Shown piece by piece: positions 9,601 to 17,652 of a stretch of 64,000 bases of DNA; the stretch's first letter is position 1; every line of letters begins with the position of its first letter. The notes under the pieces were generated by a model that did not search any database, was not told the DNA's origin, and was given only the letters and a program-made list of their open reading frames with translations. The translations under genes and the position numbers were made by a program. This DNA comes from Clostridium caldaquaticum (GTDB lineage Bacteria; Bacillota; Clostridia; Clostridiales; Clostridiaceae): assembly GCF_023806125.1 (NCBI RefSeq), contig NZ_JAMSKT010000011.1:48541-112540 (forward strand). The letters are read 5' to 3'.

Positions 9601-9715
9601 GCAAAAAAACATCTACTGTTTTCCAGTTGAATAAATCATATACTGTTTTGTTTTTATCATTTTCTAATTCTTTAGTATATACTCTTTTAAAGAGAGTTTT
9701 TATAGTATTTTCCAC
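6686..9715 (-). CDS. nrdJ: Class II (adenosylcobalamin-dependent) ribonucleotide reductase
   Basis: About 1009 residues. Reduces ribonucleotides to deoxyribonucleotides with a B12 radical, oxygen-independently. Visible landmarks: NSPQWFNTG near 120, FKGGSGTGTNFSSLR near 195, the NPCGEY / SSCNLAS region near 400, the PTGTISFAMDCSATSIEP radical-site region near 620, and a C-terminal TSCPD-type region. At the C-terminus a four-Cys zinc ribbon (CPNCSG and CKVCLDCGSTTGC) includes the redox-shuttle cysteines. Start is GTG at 9715, six bases after GGAGGT; the ATG at 9742 lies upstream of that site. Tandem NrdR-type boxes precede it. No B12 riboswitch was visible. Confidence 0.93.
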   Translation of the reverse strand: MENTIKTLFKRVYTKELENDKNKTVYDLFNWKTVDVFLQDYKTSKVIVDMKNLEFPEHYSQNACNIIASKYFRRAGIPNGLGYENSMKMVAHRLVNFWTEALIDEGIIDSEEERSIFYDEMVFGLLNQMYAPNSPQWFNTGLAQSYNIKGNKQGNFYYNETLEKVVECEDNYSRTQASACFIVSIEDKLLGPHSISEQFVTETKLFKGGSGTGTNFSSLRAKGEKLSGGGVSSGLMSFLKGLDRNAGAIKSGGTTRRAAKMVCLNVNHPEILDFITWKAKEEDKVRALGKMGYDTDIDGEAYETVSGQNSNNSVRFSDEFMTKVKNLHTNPNEKIELKGRIDSKFDSTIKVSELWDAFNDSAWKCADPAPQFDDTFNAWHTCPAGEDGIYNAPYNRINSTNPCGEYAFLDDSSCNLASINIFKFYNHSDKSFDIEGYIHFIGLVQLALEASIHWGQYPTEDIARKTYMFRTTGLGISNLAALFMVMGYPYDSEESRALASSLIGIMTGHSYYVSSLMAEKIGAFKKYDINKEYMLRVIRNHARVAGALTTSYENLNYEPVKINHELLLQLNLGYLSQRVKAVWKNALEYGEKYGYRNAQVTVIAPTGTISFAMDCSATSIEPFFSHIVYKKLVGGGFMTVVNPVIEMSLENLGYTKEQIEDILSYVLRKEKVVENGYEYEKILDGKIEGAPHLKNEHLPIFDTANKCGSGTRYIKPMGHVLMVAAITPLISGAVSKTVNLPKNATVNDFKEVVLTSWELGIKGITLYRDSSKAAQPLNTALMSESDEVNLENLTYAQLLKKAKELQAERHYSKRDKPVGIRYGTTHPAQIEDVKIYTTVNRRENGEISEIYITTDREGTIITGLLNSLSKSISVMLQYHVPPKDIARMLRGQKYEPYGFVQKHPYIKYVTSISDLISKIIDIELGDYSRCQVKPEDYENITKEKSPFSLHPANNAISEAAYTEPLIPHKHETEGEKLYGETCPNCSGTRMIRNGTCKVCLDCGSTTGCS

Positions 9716-9742
9716 GTCTATACCTCCAATAACATACAACAC

Positions 9743-9758
9743 TATCTATATATAGTAT
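9743..9758 (-). promoter_or_regulatory. NrdR-type box 1 upstream of nrdJ
   Basis: 16-bp site with the perfect core CTATATATAG (9746-9755); it fits the NrdR consensus acaCwAtATaTwGtgt at 12 of 16 positions by eye. It lies 28 bases upstream of the GTG start. Confidence 0.6.
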
Positions 9759-9773
9759 TATATTCAAATTTAA

Positions 9774-9789
9774 CCACTATATGTGGTGT
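9774..9789 (-). promoter_or_regulatory. NrdR-type box 2 upstream of nrdJ
   Basis: CCACTATATGTGGTGT fits the NrdR consensus at 13 of 16 positions. Its start is 31 bases from the start of box 1, i.e. the two are on the same DNA face three turns apart, which is the known tandem arrangement for this ATP/dATP-sensing repressor. Confidence 0.65.
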
Positions 9790-10076
9790 TACGAAAAATA
9801 TTATATGATATTTTTCCATGTAATTCAATGATTTTATTTTCAGCTAAATTATTGACAATATATAAAGTTTGTGATAATGACTTTTTAGTAATAATAAATA
9901 TAATTTAAGCTTATATAGGAAGTTAAGGTACTTTAAAAAAATAAGCTGAAAATTAAATAGAACTTAGCAAAAAATACAACCTTTAATTGTATATAAAAAA
10001 CTTGAATAAATCCCAATTCTATGAAATAATTATTATAAATAGGTTTTTTAATAAAATATTTATTATTGTGTAAGTG
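9790..10076. other. Intergenic region between nrdJ and the DUF350 gene
   Basis: About 290 AT-rich bases with divergent promoters expected at either end. Apart from the NrdR-type boxes on the nrdJ side, I see no ORF, riboswitch or repeat. Confidence 0.5.
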
Positions 10077-10088
10077 AGGAGGTAAACT

Positions 10089-10295
10089 GTGGAAATATTG
10101 ACTAATTTAGGACTCAGTGTATTGTTTGGAATTGTTGGAATATTAATTATGGCAATTGGCTATGTAATATTTGATAAAATGATCCCTTTAGACTTTAATA
10201 AGGAACTGGAAAAAGGGAATTTGTCAGTAGGTGTACTTATAGCAGGCTTATTAATAGGAATTGCAATAATTGTATCCAGGGTTGTAGCAGCATAG
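10089..10295 (+). CDS. DUF350 small membrane protein
   Basis: 68 residues, two transmembrane helices (about 8-30 and 45-66) joined by a short loop containing FDKMIPLDFNKEL and NLSVGV. This matches the DUF350 unit, whose function is unknown; larger family members are several such units joined. GTG start behind GAGGAGGT. Monocistronic, ending in a strong hairpin. Confidence 0.85.
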   Translation: MEILTNLGLSVLFGIVGILIMAIGYVIFDKMIPLDFNKELEKGNLSVGVLIAGLLIGIAIIVSRVVAA

Positions 10296-10301
10296 TCGTT
10301 T

Positions 10302-10342
10302 AAAGAAACCTTTGCTTACTTAATGAGTAAAGGTTTCTTTGT
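10302..10342 (+). terminator. Rho-independent terminator
   Basis: 12-bp stem AAAGAAACCTTT (10302-10313) with AAAGGTTTCTTT (10329-10340). Confidence 0.82.
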
Positions 10343-10414
10343 GTATTAAAGCAGTATTTGATATAATAATTTACAAAATAATATTTATTGTTTAAACAAA
10401 GGAGGGTTTATATT

Positions 10415-10912
10415 ATGTTTAAGTTAGATGTTTTAAACAAGATGTCAGTTGAAGAAAAATATAAATATATGTTAATTTTCATAGAAGATCAGTGCAGCTA
10501 TGAAAAGAATGCTCTTGCAAATTTAAGTAATGCTAGTGCTATTATAAATGCATGTATAGATAGATTAAACTGGGCTGGTTTTTATATAATGAGAGATGAT
10601 GAACTGGTACTTGGTCCTTTTCAAGGTATGCCAGCCTGCAATAGAATTAGAATAGGAAAGGGAGTTTGTGGAACAGCGGTTGCAGAAAGAAAGGTATTGA
10701 GAGTTGCAAACGTTCATGATTTTCCAGGACATATTGCCTGTGATTCTGCTTCAAATTCTGAACTTGTAATTCCAATAATTAAAAACGATAAAGTTTATGG
10801 AGTATTGGATTTAGACAGCCCAGAGCTGGATCGCTTTACTGAGCTTGAGGAAACTTACTTAGTAAAGTGTGTTGAAATATTAAATAAATATATTAATTGG
10901 GAAGAAGTATAA
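10415..10912 (+). CDS. msrC: Free methionine-(R)-sulfoxide reductase (GAF domain)
   Basis: 165 residues, a single GAF fold. It reduces free Met-R-sulfoxide via thioredoxin. Signature motifs: NWAGFY near 52, LGPFQG near 66, and KGVCGTA. Catalytic/resolving Cys75, Cys85 and Cys109 keep the 10- and 24-residue spacing of the E. coli enzyme (84/94/118). FPGHIACDSASNSE completes the signature. Start at ATG 10415 after GGAGGG; the upstream TTG at 10388 has no ribosome binding site. Role: oxidative damage repair. Confidence 0.9.
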   Translation: MFKLDVLNKMSVEEKYKYMLIFIEDQCSYEKNALANLSNASAIINACIDRLNWAGFYIMRDDELVLGPFQGMPACNRIRIGKGVCGTAVAERKVLRVANVHDFPGHIACDSASNSELVIPIIKNDKVYGVLDLDSPELDRFTELEETYLVKCVEILNKYINWEEV

Positions 10913-10968
10913 AAAGTTCTTACGATATGAGGTTAAATAATCCTTATATCGTAAGAACTTAAATTTTT
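10911..10968. terminator. Bidirectional terminator
   Basis: 15-bp perfect stem AAGTTCTTACGATAT (10914-10928) with its complement at 10946-10960. T runs exist on both strands; it separates msrC from the convergent P-type ATPase gene. Confidence 0.85.
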
Positions 10969-10979
10969 AATTAAATAGT

Positions 10980-13649
10980 TTAATTATTAGTTTTTTTCAT
11001 TCTTATAAATATCTTTGCTATCTCATTAACAATAAGTGGTACTATGGATAAAAGTCCTACAAATAACCAATCTTTTGGATTTAAGTCAAACACTTTAAAT
11101 ACATCTCTTAGGAATGGAACTGTAATAACAACATCCTGAAGGAATATTCCAAATAAAACAGATGCAATTAAATATTTGTTTGTAAACCAGCCAACTTGGA
11201 ATATGGACTTGCTTGAGTGTCTCATATTTAATGAATGTACTAACTGAGATACACTTAGAACTACAAATGCCATAGTCTGAGCATGAGTTAAGGCTTCCTC
11301 TGAAATATTTTCAGGGAATATTGGGAATAAGGATGTAGTACCTGTGTAAACTCTTGCTCCGATAACAAAGGCAGCCAGTGTTAATAGACCAATCAATATA
11401 CCATTTAGTATTAAGCTTACACCAGCACCTTCAGCAAATAAGGTTTGTTTTGGATTACGAGGCTTTTCTTCCATAACATTTGGGTCACCTGGGTCAACAC
11501 CAAGTGATAGTGCAGGAAGAGTATCAGTTACTAAGTTTACCCAGAGTATGTGTATCGGTTTAAGTGGTGAAGCCCAGCCTAATAGTATTGCAAAGAATAG
11601 AGAAATAATTTCACCAGTGTTGCAGGACAATAGGAATATAATTGATTTTTTAATATTATTATATATATTTCTTCCTTCTTCTATTGCAGAAACAATAGTT
11701 TTAAAGTTGTCATCTGTTAATATCATATCAGATGCGCCTTTTGCAACATCTGTTCCTGTAATACCCATAGCAACTCCGATATCAGCAGCTTTAAGTGAAG
11801 GAGCATCATTTACTCCGTCACCGGTCATTGAAACTATATTTCCTTTTGCTTTGAAAGCTTTTACAATTTTTACTTTATGTTCAGGAGAAACTCTTGCAAA
11901 TACTCTTAGATTGTCAATTCTGCTGTATAATTCTTCTTCTGAAAGCTTATCTAACTCAGCACCAAAGATTGCCTGTGATGGATCTTCAGCAATACCAAGT
12001 TCTTTAGCAATAGCAAAGGCTGTGTTTTTGTGGTCACCAGTTATCATTATAGTCTTTATACCAGATTTTTTACATAAAGCTATTGAATCTTTAACCTCAA
12101 GTCGTGGTGGATCAATCATTCCAATTAAGCCTATAAATACTAAATCAGTTTCCAAGCTGTCAATAGCCACATGAGGTGAAGATATTTTCTTGAAAGCTGC
12201 GCCTAAAACTCTAAGAGCATCGTCAGACATTGAATTTGCTTTATTCATTATGTCATTTTTAATTTCTTCAGTTAATGGCACAATCTCACCATTAACATAT
12301 ACATTGTTACATATTTTAAGAAGATTGTCTGTAGCACCCTTTGTAAATACATAATACTCATTATCGTATTTGTTAACAGTTGTCATAAGTTTTCTGTCTG
12401 AATCAAAAGGAATTTCATTTATTCTTTGATGTTGTTTTTCAAGCTCAGCTTTGAAAATATTAAATTTGGCTCCTGCTTCAAGCAGAGCAATCTCTGTTGG
12501 ATCACCAGTTTTTGATTCTTCTGTATAAGTTGCGTCGTTGCATAATACAAGATTTTCAAGAAGTAATTTATGTTCTGGTTCATTTATATTTAATGAAGAT
12601 AATTCACCAAAAGCATTATCAGCATAGAATTTAACAACTGTCATTTTATTTTGTGTCAAGGTACCCGTTTTATCAGAGCATATAATATTTACAGAACCAA
12701 GAGTTTCAACTGCAGGAAGTTTTCTAACTATAGCATGTTCCTTTATCATTCTCTGAACTCCCATAGCTAGAACAATTGTAACTATTGCAGGAAGTCCTTC
12801 TGGAATAGCAGCAACAGCAAGACTTATAGCTGTAAAGAACATTTCAAATAATGGTCTGCCTTGAAAAACTCCAACTAAGAACATGACTGCACAAATTCCA
12901 AGAGCTGCAAAGCCGAGTATTTTTCCTAGCTCAGCAAGCTTCTTTTGCAGAGGAGTTTGTTCTGAATCACCTTCTTCAAGCATTTTGGCGATTTTGCCTA
13001 TTTCTGTGTCCATTCCAGTACCTACGGCTATGCCCACACCTCTGCCATAAGTAGCAAGAGTTGACATGAAGGCCATATTTTTCTGATCCCCAAGAGGAGT
13101 ATTAGATGCTTCTAAAATCAGGTCTGAATTTTTGTCTACAGGTACTGATTCTCCAGTAAGAGCAGATTCTTCAATTTGAAGGTTAGCAGTTTCGATAAGT
13201 CTTAAATCGCAGGGAATATATCTTCCAGCATCAATTATGACTAGATCACCAGGAACTACTTCTTCAGAAGCAATTTCCTTTAATTCGCCATCTCTTTTAA
13301 CAATAGCTTTAGGAGTTGAAAGCTTTTTTAGGGCTTCTAGAGCCTTTTCTGCCTTAGATTCTTGTATAAGTCCAACTATGGCATTAATTAGTATAACGAG
13401 AGCAATGATAATAGAATCGCTGATTTCTCCTAGTATACCAGAGATAAGAGCTGCACCTAGCAAAATGTAAATCATTGCATCGTTTAGCTGAGCAAAAAAT
13501 AATTGAATTAAACTTTTGCTTTTTTTAGCTGCCAGCTTATTTTCACCATATTTAGCTAGCCTTTGTTTTGCTTCTTCAGAGGTAAGTCCTTGAAGAGCAT
13601 TTGTCTGAAGTTCATTAATAACTTCGTCTTTGTTTTTTACAAACCACAT
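10980..13649 (-). CDS. P2A-type cation-transporting ATPase, probably Mn2+ (or Ca2+) exporter
   Basis: About 889 residues, ten-helix SERCA/PacL-like P-type ATPase. Domains: N-terminal cation-ATPase domain; actuator with TGES near 165; TM4 with AAIPEGLPA near 281-289; phosphorylation site DKTGTLTQNK (Asp326); hinge TGDGVNDAPSLKAADIG; TM5 SCNTGEIISLF and TM6 NLVTDTLPALSLG supplying metal ligands. Family members move Ca2+ and/or Mn2+. The yybP-ykoY riboswitch just upstream argues for Mn2+ efflux here. Start at ATG 13649 behind AGAGGTG; an ATG 18 bases upstream overlaps that site. Confidence 0.9.
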   Translation of the reverse strand: MWFVKNKDEVINELQTNALQGLTSEEAKQRLAKYGENKLAAKKSKSLIQLFFAQLNDAMIYILLGAALISGILGEISDSIIIALVILINAIVGLIQESKAEKALEALKKLSTPKAIVKRDGELKEIASEEVVPGDLVIIDAGRYIPCDLRLIETANLQIEESALTGESVPVDKNSDLILEASNTPLGDQKNMAFMSTLATYGRGVGIAVGTGMDTEIGKIAKMLEEGDSEQTPLQKKLAELGKILGFAALGICAVMFLVGVFQGRPLFEMFFTAISLAVAAIPEGLPAIVTIVLAMGVQRMIKEHAIVRKLPAVETLGSVNIICSDKTGTLTQNKMTVVKFYADNAFGELSSLNINEPEHKLLLENLVLCNDATYTEESKTGDPTEIALLEAGAKFNIFKAELEKQHQRINEIPFDSDRKLMTTVNKYDNEYYVFTKGATDNLLKICNNVYVNGEIVPLTEEIKNDIMNKANSMSDDALRVLGAAFKKISSPHVAIDSLETDLVFIGLIGMIDPPRLEVKDSIALCKKSGIKTIMITGDHKNTAFAIAKELGIAEDPSQAIFGAELDKLSEEELYSRIDNLRVFARVSPEHKVKIVKAFKAKGNIVSMTGDGVNDAPSLKAADIGVAMGITGTDVAKGASDMILTDDNFKTIVSAIEEGRNIYNNIKKSIIFLLSCNTGEIISLFFAILLGWASPLKPIHILWVNLVTDTLPALSLGVDPGDPNVMEEKPRNPKQTLFAEGAGVSLILNGILIGLLTLAAFVIGARVYTGTTSLFPIFPENISEEALTHAQTMAFVVLSVSQLVHSLNMRHSSKSIFQVGWFTNKYLIASVLFGIFLQDVVITVPFLRDVFKVFDLNPKDWLFVGLLSIVPLIVNEIAKIFIRMKKTNN

Positions 13650-13698
13650 AATATTCACCTCTTTCATATTATTAACAAAAATTTTTACATTATGAAAT

Positions 13699-13828
13699 TA
13701 ACAAAAAAAAGACCTTTGTCTTTTTATAAGACAAAGGTCTTGCTTCTCGTTAAGAGTTAATTATCCGGGCTTACGCCGTAATGACGAATAATTAAAAAGC
13801 TTACATGCTCCAGCTACTCCCCTTCTAG
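13699..13828 (-). promoter_or_regulatory. yybP-ykoY manganese riboswitch with intrinsic terminator
   Basis: On the minus strand the leader has the family's conserved 5' element AAGGGGAGTAG (13814-13824), a variable arm with GTCATTACGG and GCCCGG, and the conserved 3' element AGCAAGACCTTTGTC (13729-13743). The 3' element also forms one arm of a terminator hairpin (GACCTTTGTC/GACAAAGGTC, 13710-13738) followed by eight T. This is the layout of an ON switch in which Mn2+ binding blocks termination. It sits about 50 bases upstream of the ATPase start. Confidence 0.93.
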
Positions 13829-13829
13829 A

Positions 13830-14020
13830 AGATTATATCATATGGTTTTTAAAAACTCAATATATGGTAGTGTAATTTTTACTGGTTTTATGTTAATAAT
13901 TAGCATATAGATTGTTGAGCATTCATATATTATATAGATAATTTACACGTTAATTAAAATATTAAAAACACTGTTTAAATTATGAGATATGTAATAAGTA
14001 CGGTCTGCAGGAAGATGTTA
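13830..14020. other. Intergenic promoter region
   Basis: Divergent upstream region of the riboswitch-ATPase unit and the next small membrane gene. AT-rich; no ORF or repeat seen. Confidence 0.4.
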
Positions 14021-14033
14021 AGGAGGAAATGTT

Positions 14034-14312
14034 GTGAGAGAAAATTATGATTTAGTTGAAGATGTGAGAGATAACAAAAATAATTTTTTATTTATTAAGG
14101 CATTTTCAAGGATTGTTATAGCAGCACTGATTTTTGTTATGCTTTGTGGTATATGTTTTAATATAGTATACAGTTATATGTTTGAAAAAATAAAAATAGC
14201 AGAAGAAAATTCTAAACTGGAGGCAAATGAAAACAGAAAATCTTATTTAGTTGAACAAAAGCTTATAAAATATTTACAAAATAAAGAAAATAATGATATA
14301 AACAAAGAATAG
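14034..14312 (+). CDS. Hypothetical single-pass membrane protein
   Basis: 92 residues, not recognised. Charged N-terminus (~22 residues), one transmembrane helix (about 25-47, with MLCGICFNIVYSY), then a charged predicted coiled-coil tail. GTG start after AAGGAGGAAA. It may precede the YaaR-like gene in a transcript (120-base gap), but no functional link is apparent. Confidence 0.65.
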   Translation: MRENYDLVEDVRDNKNNFLFIKAFSRIVIAALIFVMLCGICFNIVYSYMFEKIKIAEENSKLEANENRKSYLVEQKLIKYLQNKENNDINKE

Positions 14313-14432
14313 AGTTTGGGTATAGGTTTTAATTATGAAAATAGTAAGCATAATAAAAATTTAGTTCTTTATATTTTTATGTTATATCCGATATAATAAT
14401 TATAAAATAATTATTGTTCTAGGGGTGAGGAT

Positions 14433-14858
14433 TTGGAAATATCCAGAGTAAAAAGGAATACACCAATTGTTTCTGAGGATAAAAAAGGTATTGGAGCAAA
14501 GAAGGACTTCTCACAAAGTTTTAACTTTGCAAGAGACAGAAAAAATGAAGAACAGCTTAAGCATATGATTGAGGACATAAAGAAAAAAGGTAATAGACTT
14601 GCTATTACAAAATGTTATTCAGATGTATATTCCTATAAAAAATCTATTCAGGAATATTTAAAATCTATATTGTCTTATATGTATGATGTAAAAAAGGATA
14701 TAAGTTTTTGGCAGACACAGTATTTTATGACGGTGGATGTTATCGATGAAAAGCTTAGAGAGCTTACAGAGCTGCTTCTTTCAGAGGAGAAGGATAATTT
14801 TAAGATTGCAGCAACTATAGATGATATAACTGGACTTGTTGTGGATATATATAAATAA
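14433..14858 (+). CDS. YaaR/DUF327 family protein
   Basis: 141 residues. Matches the YaaR family: disordered charged N-terminus, then an all-helical domain with GNRLAITKCYSDVYSYKKSIQEYL-type conserved helix (residues about 53-75) and a C-terminal IDDITGLVVDIYK. In B. subtilis yaaR lies near the replication/recombination cluster; molecular role unknown. TTG start behind GGGGTGAGG. Confidence 0.8.
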   Translation: MEISRVKRNTPIVSEDKKGIGAKKDFSQSFNFARDRKNEEQLKHMIEDIKKKGNRLAITKCYSDVYSYKKSIQEYLKSILSYMYDVKKDISFWQTQYFMTVDVIDEKLRELTELLLSEEKDNFKIAATIDDITGLVVDIYK

Positions 14859-14884
14859 AAATAACGCTTAAGCGTTATTTTTAT
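14857..14884. terminator. Bidirectional terminator
   Basis: Perfect 26-base palindrome 14857-14882 (AAAAATAACGC half-site) between the convergent YaaR-like and NAD synthetase genes. Confidence 0.8.
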
Positions 14885-16789
14885 TTATATAAAGGAATTA
14901 TAACTAGCATCTGAAGGCATTCTCCAATCTCCTCTAGGTGATAAACTAACGGTACCTACCTTTGGACCATCTGGAAGAGCAGAGCGTTTAAACTGTTGTG
15001 TAAAGAATCGTTTTGTGAATTTATCAAACCATTTTTTTATAGTATCTTCGTCATAATCTTCTTTAAAGGCTTGATTAGCTAGGAATAAAATCTTTTCACA
15101 GGAAGCTCCTTGCCTTACAAAGTAGTATAAGAAAAAGTCGTGAAGCTCGTAAGGACCTACTATATCTTCGGTTTTTTGTGATATCTCTCCATTTTTAGTT
15201 TTTGGCAGAAGTTCAGGACTTACAGGAGTATCTAAAATATCTAAAAGAATATCTGAAGTTTGTTCATCCATTTCTTTATTAGCCACATATCTTACAAGAT
15301 ATCTTACTAGTGTTTTAGGGATGGAGCAGTTAACAGAATACATGGACATGTGATCTCCGTTGTAGGTTGCCCAGCCAAGTGCCAGCTCCGATAAATCACC
15401 TGTTCCAACTAGTATTCCACCTTCTTTGTTAGATACGTCCATAAGTATTTGAGTTCTTTCTCTTGCCTGAACATTTTCATAGGTTACATCATGAACATCT
15501 GGATTGTGATTGATGTCTTCAAAATGCTGAAGGCATGCAGGAACTATATCAACTTCTCTTAAGTCCGTACCTAAATTTTTGCAGAGATTTACTGCATTTG
15601 TATATGTTCTGTCTGTTGTACCAAAGCCTGGCATAGTTATAGTTATTATATTTTTTCTAGGAAACTTCAGCATATCAAAGGTTTTGATTGTAACTAAAAG
15701 TGCCAGGGTAGAGTCTAGTCCTCCGGAAATACCGATAACAGCTTTTTTTAGATTTGTATGAGTGAGTCTTTTTGCCAGAGCTGAAGTTTGTATATTAAAT
15801 ATTTCGCTGCAGCGTTCTTCTCTTAATTTTTCATTTAAAGGAACAAAAGGATGTTTATGTATAAATCTATCAAAGCTTTTTATAGTTGTATCATCAAAGA
15901 AGAAAGAGATCTCTTTCGCTTCAATGGGTGATATCTTTGCATTATCTCTGAAGCTCACATTTCTACGTCTGTCGCTGTTTAATCTGTCTACATCAATAAT
16001 TGAGGTTACAATTTGATTTTCTCTTTGAAAACGCTGGTTTTCATTTAATATACTTCCATTTTCACTGATTAATAGATGACCGCTAAATACTAAATCAGTG
16101 GAGGATTCGAATACACCAGAAGAAGCATATACATAGGAACATATGCATCTTGCACTTTGACCTTCAATAAGGCTTCGTCTATAATCAGCCTTGCTTACTA
16201 TTTCGTTTGAAGCAGAAAGATTCCCAATTATATTGGCACCAGCTAAGGATAAGTAAGAGCTTGGAGGTATTGTTACCCAAATATCTTCACAGATTTCAAA
16301 GCCGAATTTAAATTCTTCGGAAGTAAATATTAGATTTGTGCCAAATGGTATGCCCTTTTGAAAGCATAAATTTACAGTCTTATCAACTAAGCCCAGACCT
16401 GGGGTAAACCATCTTTTCTCGTAAAACTCAGTATAGTTTGGTATATAGCTTTTAGGCACAATACCTAAGATTTTACCTTTAAATATTATATAAGCACAAT
16501 TATACATACTGTTATTAAATATAAGCGGTGCCCCTATTGCTATAAGTATATCTTTGTTTTGTGAAAAGTTGCACAAATCTTCTACTGCTTTTATAGCTTT
16601 TTTATAAAGTTGATTTTGGAGAAAAAGATCTCCGCAAGTATAGGAAGTGATGCATAGTTCAGGAAAAACAATAAGTTTTGAATTTAGTTTTAATGCGTTT
16701 TCAATACAAATTTTTATATTTTCTAAATTAAATTCTACATCAGCTACCTTTGTTAAAGGACAAGCAGCTGTAACTTTTATAAAATTCAT
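14885..16789 (-). CDS. nadE: Glutamine-dependent NAD+ synthetase
   Basis: About 634 residues. The N-terminal nitrilase-type glutaminase domain has the triad Glu44 (VFPE), Lys113 (VPKSY) and Cys167 (FEICEDIW), spaced as in M. tuberculosis NadE. The C-terminal synthetase has the ATP loop SGGLDSTLAL near 355 and the GTGDLSELALGW motif. It converts deamido-NAD+ to NAD+ using ammonia channelled from glutamine. Start at ATG 16789, eight bases after GGAG; a GTG at 16798 touches that site and is unlikely. Confidence 0.94.
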   Translation of the reverse strand: MNFIKVTAACPLTKVADVEFNLENIKICIENALKLNSKLIVFPELCITSYTCGDLFLQNQLYKKAIKAVEDLCNFSQNKDILIAIGAPLIFNNSMYNCAYIIFKGKILGIVPKSYIPNYTEFYEKRWFTPGLGLVDKTVNLCFQKGIPFGTNLIFTSEEFKFGFEICEDIWVTIPPSSYLSLAGANIIGNLSASNEIVSKADYRRSLIEGQSARCICSYVYASSGVFESSTDLVFSGHLLISENGSILNENQRFQRENQIVTSIIDVDRLNSDRRRNVSFRDNAKISPIEAKEISFFFDDTTIKSFDRFIHKHPFVPLNEKLREERCSEIFNIQTSALAKRLTHTNLKKAVIGISGGLDSTLALLVTIKTFDMLKFPRKNIITITMPGFGTTDRTYTNAVNLCKNLGTDLREVDIVPACLQHFEDINHNPDVHDVTYENVQARERTQILMDVSNKEGGILVGTGDLSELALGWATYNGDHMSMYSVNCSIPKTLVRYLVRYVANKEMDEQTSDILLDILDTPVSPELLPKTKNGEISQKTEDIVGPYELHDFFLYYFVRQGASCEKILFLANQAFKEDYDEDTIKKWFDKFTKRFFTQQFKRSALPDGPKVGTVSLSPRGDWRMPSDASYNSFI

Positions 16790-16802
16790 GTATTTCACTC
16801 CA

Positions 16803-17180
16803 ATTCATCTACAGTGCTCAGTTTATATATTTTTCAAAATCACTATTATTATACCATTTATAGTTAAGTATAGATATCTAATTTTTAAATTTTATATTTT
16901 TATTTAGTAAAACAAAAATATATCTATTTTAAAGAAAAAAGAAGCTAGAATGAGAATAATTGTTTTAGGTATTTTTAATTATAAAAAAGGTTAAAAAATA
17001 ACTTATAACAGTGTTATACTAAACTTTAAAAATTCGTTTTTAAGTTGTACTATATAACTGTGGAAAAACAATATAAATAATAATAGAGAATTAAAAAAAC
17101 ATGTTAATTTAATTTTATCTGTTATATAATTTAAGTTAGAGGTCAAGAGGGTGAAAATGCTTATGTTCAGAAAAATGAAT
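16803..17180. other. Intergenic region upstream of nadE and the NfeD-like gene
   Basis: About 380 AT-rich bases. A plausible extended -10 promoter (TGT then TATACT, 17012-17020) points to the right. I see no riboswitch, repeat or convincing ORF. Confidence 0.45.
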
Positions 17181-17196
17181 ACAAGGGGGGAGTGTA

Positions 17197-17652
17197 ATGG
17201 GTTCTTTAATGCTATGGATAATTATTTCTGTTTTAGCTTTAGTTATAGATATAGCTACTAGTGCTTTTTTGTTTTTGTGGTTTACAGTTGGAGGTATTGC
17301 AGCTATAATTGCATTAATTTTTAATGCCTCTATAGGAGTGCAGATAATAACCTTTATTGCTGTCAGTGCAATTTCTATGGCTGTAGGATATCCAATGATG
17401 AAAAATACACTTAAAGGCACAGTTAAGAAAACAGCAACTATGGAAGAAAGCTATGTGGGAAGAGAATTAACTGTAGATGAAGATTTAGTTGAAAAAGCAA
17501 TGGTAAAATTAGACGGTATTTATTGGACTATAAAAAATATCGGAGATCCTGTTAAAAAAGGTGACAGGATAATAATTACAGGTATTGAAGGCAACAAGCT
17601 TACAGTAAAAAAATATGTTAAAGAATTAAAAATAGAGGGGGAAAATAAATAA
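17197..17652 (+). CDS. NfeD family membrane protein
   Basis: 151 residues. Three hydrophobic helices (about 3-24, 26-45 and 47-68), then a soluble OB-fold-type domain with the MEESYVGRELTV and GDRIIITGIEGNKL segments typical of NfeD C-terminal domains. NfeD proteins pair with SPFH proteins in membrane microdomains; the next gene is exactly such a partner and overlaps by one base (TAATG). ATG behind GGGGGGAG. Confidence 0.88.
   Translation: MGSLMLWIIISVLALVIDIATSAFLFLWFTVGGIAAIIALIFNASIGVQIITFIAVSAISMAVGYPMMKNTLKGTVKKTATMEESYVGRELTVDEDLVEKAMVKLDGIYWTIKNIGDPVKKGDRIIITGIEGNKLTVKKYVKELKIEGENK

Noticed and set aside
9716..10088. Cobalamin riboswitch upstream of the B12-dependent reductase
   Set aside because: Looked for the GCCACTG B12 box and related helices on the minus strand; not present. 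NrdR-type boxes explain the region better.
13699..13828. Treated at first as just a terminator downstream of nothing
   Set aside because: The AAGGGGAGTAG and AGCAAGACCTTTG elements show it is a yybP-ykoY riboswitch, so it is annotated as such.
17157..17261. Short frame starting MLMFRKMNTRG upstream of and overlapping the NfeD-like gene, preceded by AGAGGGTG
   Set aside because: Could be a leader peptide, but most of it overlaps the NfeD-like gene out of frame and it resembles nothing known; not enough to call.
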